A stretch of 64,000 bases of DNA from Gonatopus flavifemur (taxonomy: Eukaryota; Arthropoda; Insecta; Hymenoptera; Dryinidae), in the NCBI GenBank assembly GCA_018340375.1, contig JAFFJZ010000017.1, positions 6,500,001-6,564,000 of the forward strand. Reading direction: 5' to 3'. Shown in pieces: positions 58,763 through 64,000 of the stretch. The position numbers were made by a program, and so were the translations under genes. Numbering within the stretch: position 1 is the stretch's first letter; every line of letters starts with the position of its first letter. The notes below the pieces were generated by a model that saw nothing but the letters and a program-made list of their open reading frames with translations, was not told the DNA's origin and ran no database searches.

Positions 58763-59021
58763 AGCAGATGGCAAAAGTTCCAAAAATTAGATCTCATTGA
58801 ATTCTTTCGTGACCACAAAACGAACTACTGAGATGTCAGCAGGGTAGAGTCCTTGGAGAATTCAAATCGCCTTTTGTCATACTGTATATTGTACTGTATA
58901 TAGTATGACAAAAGGCGATTTGAATTCTCCAAGAACTCCGTCCTACTGACATTTCAGTGATTCATTTTGTGGTTCCAGAAGGATTCAATGGGATCTAGTT
59001 TTTGAACTTTTGCTATCTGGG
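58763..59021. mobile_element. hairpin element related to the CCCAGATAGCA family
   Basis: The right end TTTTGCTATCTGGG finishes at 59021; the left AGATGGCAAAAGTTC at about 58766 is its worn inverse. Arms of about 120 bp include CTTGGAGAATTCAAATCGCC and a perfect inverse around a TATACAGT-type loop. Confidence 0.7.
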
Positions 59022-59260
59022 TGAAGAGATGTCAAATATTTATCATGCAACAAAAAGATATATCTTCAAGATATCAGATTGAAGACACTTTCTAGTACTG
59101 TACCAGACATTTTTCAGAATTTTGTGGAATATCCATCGAAATCAGTCGAAAAAATTTTTCAAGAATATTTGGTTCATTATGGTATTATAGAGGTATTCTA
59201 TATTCTTCGAAACTGTACAATATCACAGTAATTGAATTCTAATTTTATGATGAAGCGAAA

Positions 59261-60056
59261 TTATTGCTTTTCAAAGAAATATATATACGAGTCTTGAGCA
59301 TTGCGTGGCCAATGTCGCTCTTCAACTTGCAGATCATGAATAAATATCCACTTTGTACCTTTACTTCGTAACATGCATGTAAAATTATCTTGAGAAATCT
59401 TTTTACCCTGATGAAAAACAACAGCTATAACTTCATAAAAGTGTTGTGCAATTATAATTTTTTGAAGTTGGTACTGCTTTAATGTTTATATTTTCTACCT
59501 TTGTTGCTTGAACATTATTGTGATTAAACATCATCAATTGCACAATTACATATTGTTCTGACGCTGTTATAAATGAATCTTCAGTTTCATGCAAGTTATT
59601 ACAATTGTCACAAGAATCTTCGAAAATTTTCGATGTTAAAAAATTGAACTTGAATATTCCTTGAAACTCAAATGATTTTTGTGAAATTGGAGGTAGCCCA
59701 AGACGTGTAACACAATTTGTACCAACAATATTTTCGGTATATTCAAATTTCGTACATTCCGTTAAGGTAGTTATTTGGTGCTTCACTAAATTTTCAACAG
59801 CCATTGAATTTTCGCAAAAAGAAGCGATGAATTCTCCTGCACCTTGTGAGTGATTATGCAAGTATTGTGGACCTGCAAGCTGTCTTGAAGCTATGATATC
59901 AAGGTTTTTCTGCGAATTGTAGTTCTGAATTGAAATATTTATGATGTCATTGGGGTCAGATAGGAGTAATGGTTTTGTCTTAGAAGCACAGTACAATATA
60001 CACTGCATTACTGTATTCAAATAAGAAGAAACACCGTCAACATTAGGAAGACCCAT
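59261..60056 (-). pseudogene. ubiquitin-specific-protease-like ORF, catalytic Cys and His replaced, one frameshift
   Basis: From ATG at 60056 the frame opens MGLPNVDGVSSYLNTVMQCI, which aligns with the USP Cys box (GLxNxGxxCYxNxxLQ) but has Ser at the Cys position. SRQLAG...QGAGEFI follows (QQDA-like block), then CDNCNN (zinc pair), and EQYVIVQLMMF. The frame breaks near 59440. The +1 frame continues YEVIAVVFHQG, DNFTCMLRSKG, W, and RHWPRNAQDSYIYFFEKQ to a stop at 59261. In active USPs the second box is GHYT; here DNFT lacks the His. About 265 residues remain, a whole domain. From memory, close relatives occur in repeat-linked insect ORFs. It may be a catalytically dead binding domain or a fossil. 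Confidence 0.68.
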
Positions 60057-60162
60057 TACGTCCAACGCGTGAGTTTCTGTTGATTTTTCATCAATATTTT
60101 GGCCCCTGGATTATATATTATCCAATATCCTTATTCCTGAGTACCCAGGTAAAAAAGTTTTT

Positions 60163-62200
60163 TCAGTGAGTAAATTCTTTGAGTAAAATTACAGGTGGAT
60201 CAAGAAAAAGTAGAAAGGATGCAGGTATACTATACATCTGTATGTTACTCACCACCACGATCAATATCATCAGGTAGCGTAGAAGGAAAATGAAGAAAAG
60301 GCAAGAGTGCAGTGGATATACCACAGGTCCTCGCGTTAGGTCCACTCTTATCAGATTCTTCCAATAGAATCACGGGTAGATGAAGAAAAAGCAAGAAGGA
60401 TGCATGTCACCATACATCTTTATGTTACGTACCACGATGATCAATGTCATTAGGCAGCGTCATAGGAAAATGAAGAAAAGGCAGGAGTGCAGTGGATATA
60501 CAAGTCCTTACATTGAATAATACCACTATCGGATTCTTCCAACAGAATCATAGGTGGATGAAGGAGAAGCAAAAAGGATGTAGATGTACCATAAATCCTA
60601 CGTTAAATCCTACCATGATCATTAGGTAGCGTTGAAGGAAAATGCAGAAAAGATAGGAGCGCAGCGGATATATTACAAATCTTCGCATCGGGTGCATTCC
60701 ACTGACCAATTGACGAATGATTAGAGAGACTGTTTAGGATCAACTCAACGAAAATTGAGCAGATACAATATTCTGATTATAGAAATTGTTGCAGAACAAC
60801 TACAGGTCAACTTGACTGATGTGACTGGATGTGGCAATTCATTCTGAATGTTTTCTTCCAAAGTTCCATCTTTCCAGTTGTTCCATTCAAGCTGGATTAT
60901 ATTTGTGTTCTTACAAACCATCATTTATATCCTTACTCATCTTGGTTTTGGAATGATTCAATTCTCAAATATCATCAATTTTATTGAATTGCCATAGAGT
61001 ATTTTGGGTTGAGAAATTGAGTGACTCTAGGATCCATGGAATGTTCAAAATGTATTCAAAGTGATTCATGATCATTAAAAAGCAATATTGTATCAAATAT
61101 CCAAACCATTCAATATTCATGATATTTGAGAATTGAATCATTCCAAAACCAAGATAAGTGGAGGTAAAAATGATGGTTTGTAAGAACACAAATATAATCC
61201 AGCTTGAATGGAACAACTGAAAAGATGGAACTTTGGAAGAAAACATTCAGAATGAATTGTCACATCCAGTCATATCAGTCAAGTTGACCTGTAGTTGTTC
61301 TGCAACAATTTCTATAATCAGAATATTGTATCTGCTCAATTTTCGTTGAGTTGATCCTAAACAGTCTCTCTAATCATTCGTCAATTGGTCAGTGGAATGC
61401 ACCCGATGCAAAGATTTGTAGTATATCCACTGCGCTCCTTTGTTTTCTGCATTTTCCTTCAACGCTACCTAATGATCATGGTAGGATTTAACGTACAGAT
61501 GTATGGTACATCTACATCCTTTTTGCTTTTTCTTCATCCACCTATGATTCTATTGGAAGGATCTGATAGTGGTATTATTCACTTCTATAATCAGAATATT
61601 GTATCTGCTCAAATTTCTTTGAGTTGATCCTAAACAGTCTCTCTAATCATTCGTCAATTATTCAGTGGAATGCACCCGATGCAAAGATTTGTGGTATATC
61701 CACTGCGCTCCTATCTTTTCTGCATTTTCCTTCAACGCTACCTAATGATCATGGTAGGATTTAACGTACAGATGTATGATACATCTACATCCCGTTTGCT
61801 TTTTCTTCATCCACCTATGATTCTGTTGGGAGAATCTGATAGTGGTATCATTCAATGCAAGGACTTGTATATCTACTGCACTTCTGCCTTTTCTTCATTT
61901 TCCTATGACGCTGCCTAATGACATTGATCATTGTGGTACGTAACATAAAGATGTATGGTGACATGCATCCTTCTTGCTTTTTCTCCATCCACCTATGATT
62001 CTGTTGGAAGAATCTGATAATAGTGTACCTAACGCAAGGACCTGTGGTGTATCCACTGCACTCTTGCCTTTTCTTCATTTTCCTTCTATGCTACCTGATG
62101 ATATTGATCGTGGTGGTAAGTAACATACAGATGTATAGTATACCTGCATCCTTTCTACTTTTTCTTGATCCACCTGTACTTTCACTCAAAGAATCTAGGG
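60163..62200. repeat. large palindrome made of tandem units of about 180-290 bp
   Basis: Units with GGTGGATgAAGAAAAAGCA, ATCAATgTCATtAGGtAGCG and GTGCAGTGGATATA blocks run three times between 60163 and about 60690. Their inverses run from about 61385 to 62200, with a unit of about 285 bp repeated at 61385 and 61670. The centre lies near 61050 (AAACCAAGATA against TATCTTGGTTT type pairing). Reading frames inside mirror the repeat and are not genes. Confidence 0.8.
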
Positions 62201-62379
62201 AAACCATTTTGTACGTAGTTCATAATTTTGATTCAGGATGTCATATTTTAGTATACCTGAAGTGCTCGGCGACTAACCTTATTTTCGCATGTTTTTCAAA
62301 CTTGCTATAATTGAATTTACATTCATTATCTATTCACTATTCTGTTCCACTATTTCTTCATGATTCTGATTGCAGAATA

Positions 62380-64000
62380 GTGGATTCCATTAGAGATCAT
62401 GGTATATCTAATATACTTTCGCCTGTGAAAAAATAGCAAATAAACTTCAATAATCACCCTTGAGCAGGCTCGGTATGATCTTTTTCATCGATTGCCTATG
62501 ATCCTAATTAGAGAAATCGACAGTGGAGCCTTCCGAAGTAGCTGGTCATCTGGTTTTGATCAGATACTTCGGAAGGCTCCAGTAGTTGACTGTCCGTCAG
62601 AACTTATGATATATCTCTGACTTTCTGGTATGTGGAAGAATTGCAAATAAACTTGAATCTTTTCCCTTGAGCATGCTCGATATGATCCATTCGATCATTT
62701 TCCAACGACTCTTGCAGGAGAACCTGATAGTAGATTGTTTGTAAGGGGGTTATGGTATATCCGATAAGATTTCACCTAAAAAGCAATGCATTAATTTGAA
62801 TCATTATTTTCGACTAGACCTTGTATGATTTATTCGATCATCAGCCTGTGGTTCTGGTGGTGAGAACCAACAGTAGAAGACTGTTCATAAGGGATTACGG
62901 TATTTCTGCTGAGCTGTTGTCTGTAAAGGAATATTGTATTTTATGAATAATACATCATACAGAGCTTACCTGTGTACATACCAATTTTCTGAATGTAGCA
63001 AATAGATTTATTTATACCTTTCTCAAACTTTTTCTGTTTTTGTTTACAAATAACCTCTTCATCATTTATTCATTAATTCATTCATGAATTTTTTCAAGTC
63101 ATATATAAAAGTATATATAATTCCAGGTTATTTGTGTGCGTTTGATTGTTGTTTTAATGACCTGTAATCCCTGTAATGTAGTATAACCTGCAATTCAGAA
63201 TTCATCCATTCTTCATCGATTTCTTGGAGTAGAGTCACAGGTGGATGGACACAAAGCAGAAATGAAGCGGACGAATCATAAATTTGTACGCTAGCCCTTT
63301 AGCTAGACGATAGCTGTCACTATCAATTCCATTCGGTGGCCTCTCAGTCGAGTGAAGCAAAGGCAAGAGTGCAGTGAATATATCACAGATCTATCCGATA
63401 CTATTATTAGATTCTTTGAATAGCATCACAGGTGGATGAGGATGAAACAAAATGAAGCAAACATACCATAGATCTGTATGTTAGCTACCAATACTATCAA
63501 TTTCATTTATATTCAAGAATCCGATAACAGCCTTTGTCAAAGAAACCTACTGACTCTTGTACAATGTTCTAGTTGAAGTCAATGCAGTAGAATGTAGTTC
63601 ATGTTGTTGTTGTTGTAGTCAATGTAGTTGATTGATGTCTGATTCTTCATCAGATTTGGGTAGATTCAATGGATTGTTCCATTAGATAATACTTTTCATC
63701 AAAACTACAAAGACAATAAAATTATATTAAAGGTACCCTTTCTTACCAGACATCTCTTCATGGTTTTCTCTCTGAAGAAAGATGAAAAAGATTGGGAACG
63801 GTTATTTCAGAATAAGCAATATCTCTAGTCACTTTAGTTGAGCTCAAGTGTAGTCATTGTCGATCAGGGTATGCAAGGAGGACAATGTTTCATTCATTCA
63901 CTTCTCTCTGTGCAGGCTCAATATTATCTGTTTCATCATTTGCTCACGATTCTAGTTGAAAATAGTATAGACCAGTGGACTATCCATCAAGGGTATGGTA
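62380..64000. repeat. further diverged units of the same family, both orientations, reaching the window edge
   Basis: Blocks like ATGATCnnTTCGATCATnnnCC and GATATATCTC occur near 62480, 62690, 62830 and 63920 in the right-arm orientation. CACAGGTGGATG...GCAAGAGTGCAGTG occurs near 63240-63500 in the left-arm orientation. A near-perfect hairpin (GGAGCCTTCCGAAGTA and its inverse) lies at 62526-62585. No gene seen. Confidence 0.65.

Overview
The window is repeat-dense, AT-rich nuclear DNA from an animal, almost certainly an insect. The signs are mariner elements of the mauritiana and irritans subfamilies, a THAP/P-element transposase with spliced exons, a jockey/CR1-like LINE fragment, a tRNA-derived SINE, many short inverted-repeat elements, and three copies of a small secreted glycine-rich peptide gene. 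The order (a hymenopteran is possible) cannot be fixed from the sequence. There are no rRNA genes, CRISPR arrays or prokaryotic features.

Host genes. The only convincing host genes are three paralogues of a single-exon, glycine-rich, secreted peptide, all on the minus strand: a damaged copy at 1186-1371 and two intact copies at 37364-37600 (78 aa) and 45311-45652 (113 aa). The intact copies share a signal peptide, a TATA box exactly 86 bp upstream of the ATG, and about 600 bp of related 5' flank. The first copy has lost the hydrophobic core of its signal peptide. It has also been cut from its promoter by an 8.8-kb P-superfamily transposon (1441-10268), flanked by a perfect 8-bp target duplication. 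Removing the transposon restores the 86-bp spacing.

Layout. 1-10.3 kb: truncated mauritiana mariner, paralogue 1, then the P element with an irritans mariner nested in its transposase exon. 10.3-27.7 kb: the detached promoter, a LINE fragment, and a dense field of foldback elements. 27.9-34.4 kb: a 6.6-kb foldback-type element holding about 16 copies of a 286-bp satellite with higher-order structure, plus one patch that looks like bad consensus sequence. 34.4-46.4 kb: a 1.7-kb palindrome with a SINE at its centre, peptide genes 2 and 3, a piggyBac-type palindrome and a hAT-type MITE. 47.6-58.2 kb: a decayed multi-exon ORF of an uncharacterised transposon-associated family, split by a 6.2-kb DDE/SWIM transposon, which itself received a DD41D mariner-like element; then a palindrome carrying a second irritans mariner. 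58.2-64 kb: a decayed ubiquitin-protease-like ORF lacking its catalytic residues, and inverted tandem arrays.

Unifying observation. Many otherwise unrelated foldback elements have CCC...GGG ends. Most whose edges can be fixed carry identical flanking dinucleotides (TA, AA or AT), and their bodies are built from an element-specific self-complementary word (for example GAATATTC, ACGTTC, CCGGATA, AGATCT). I cannot assign this group to a named superfamily.
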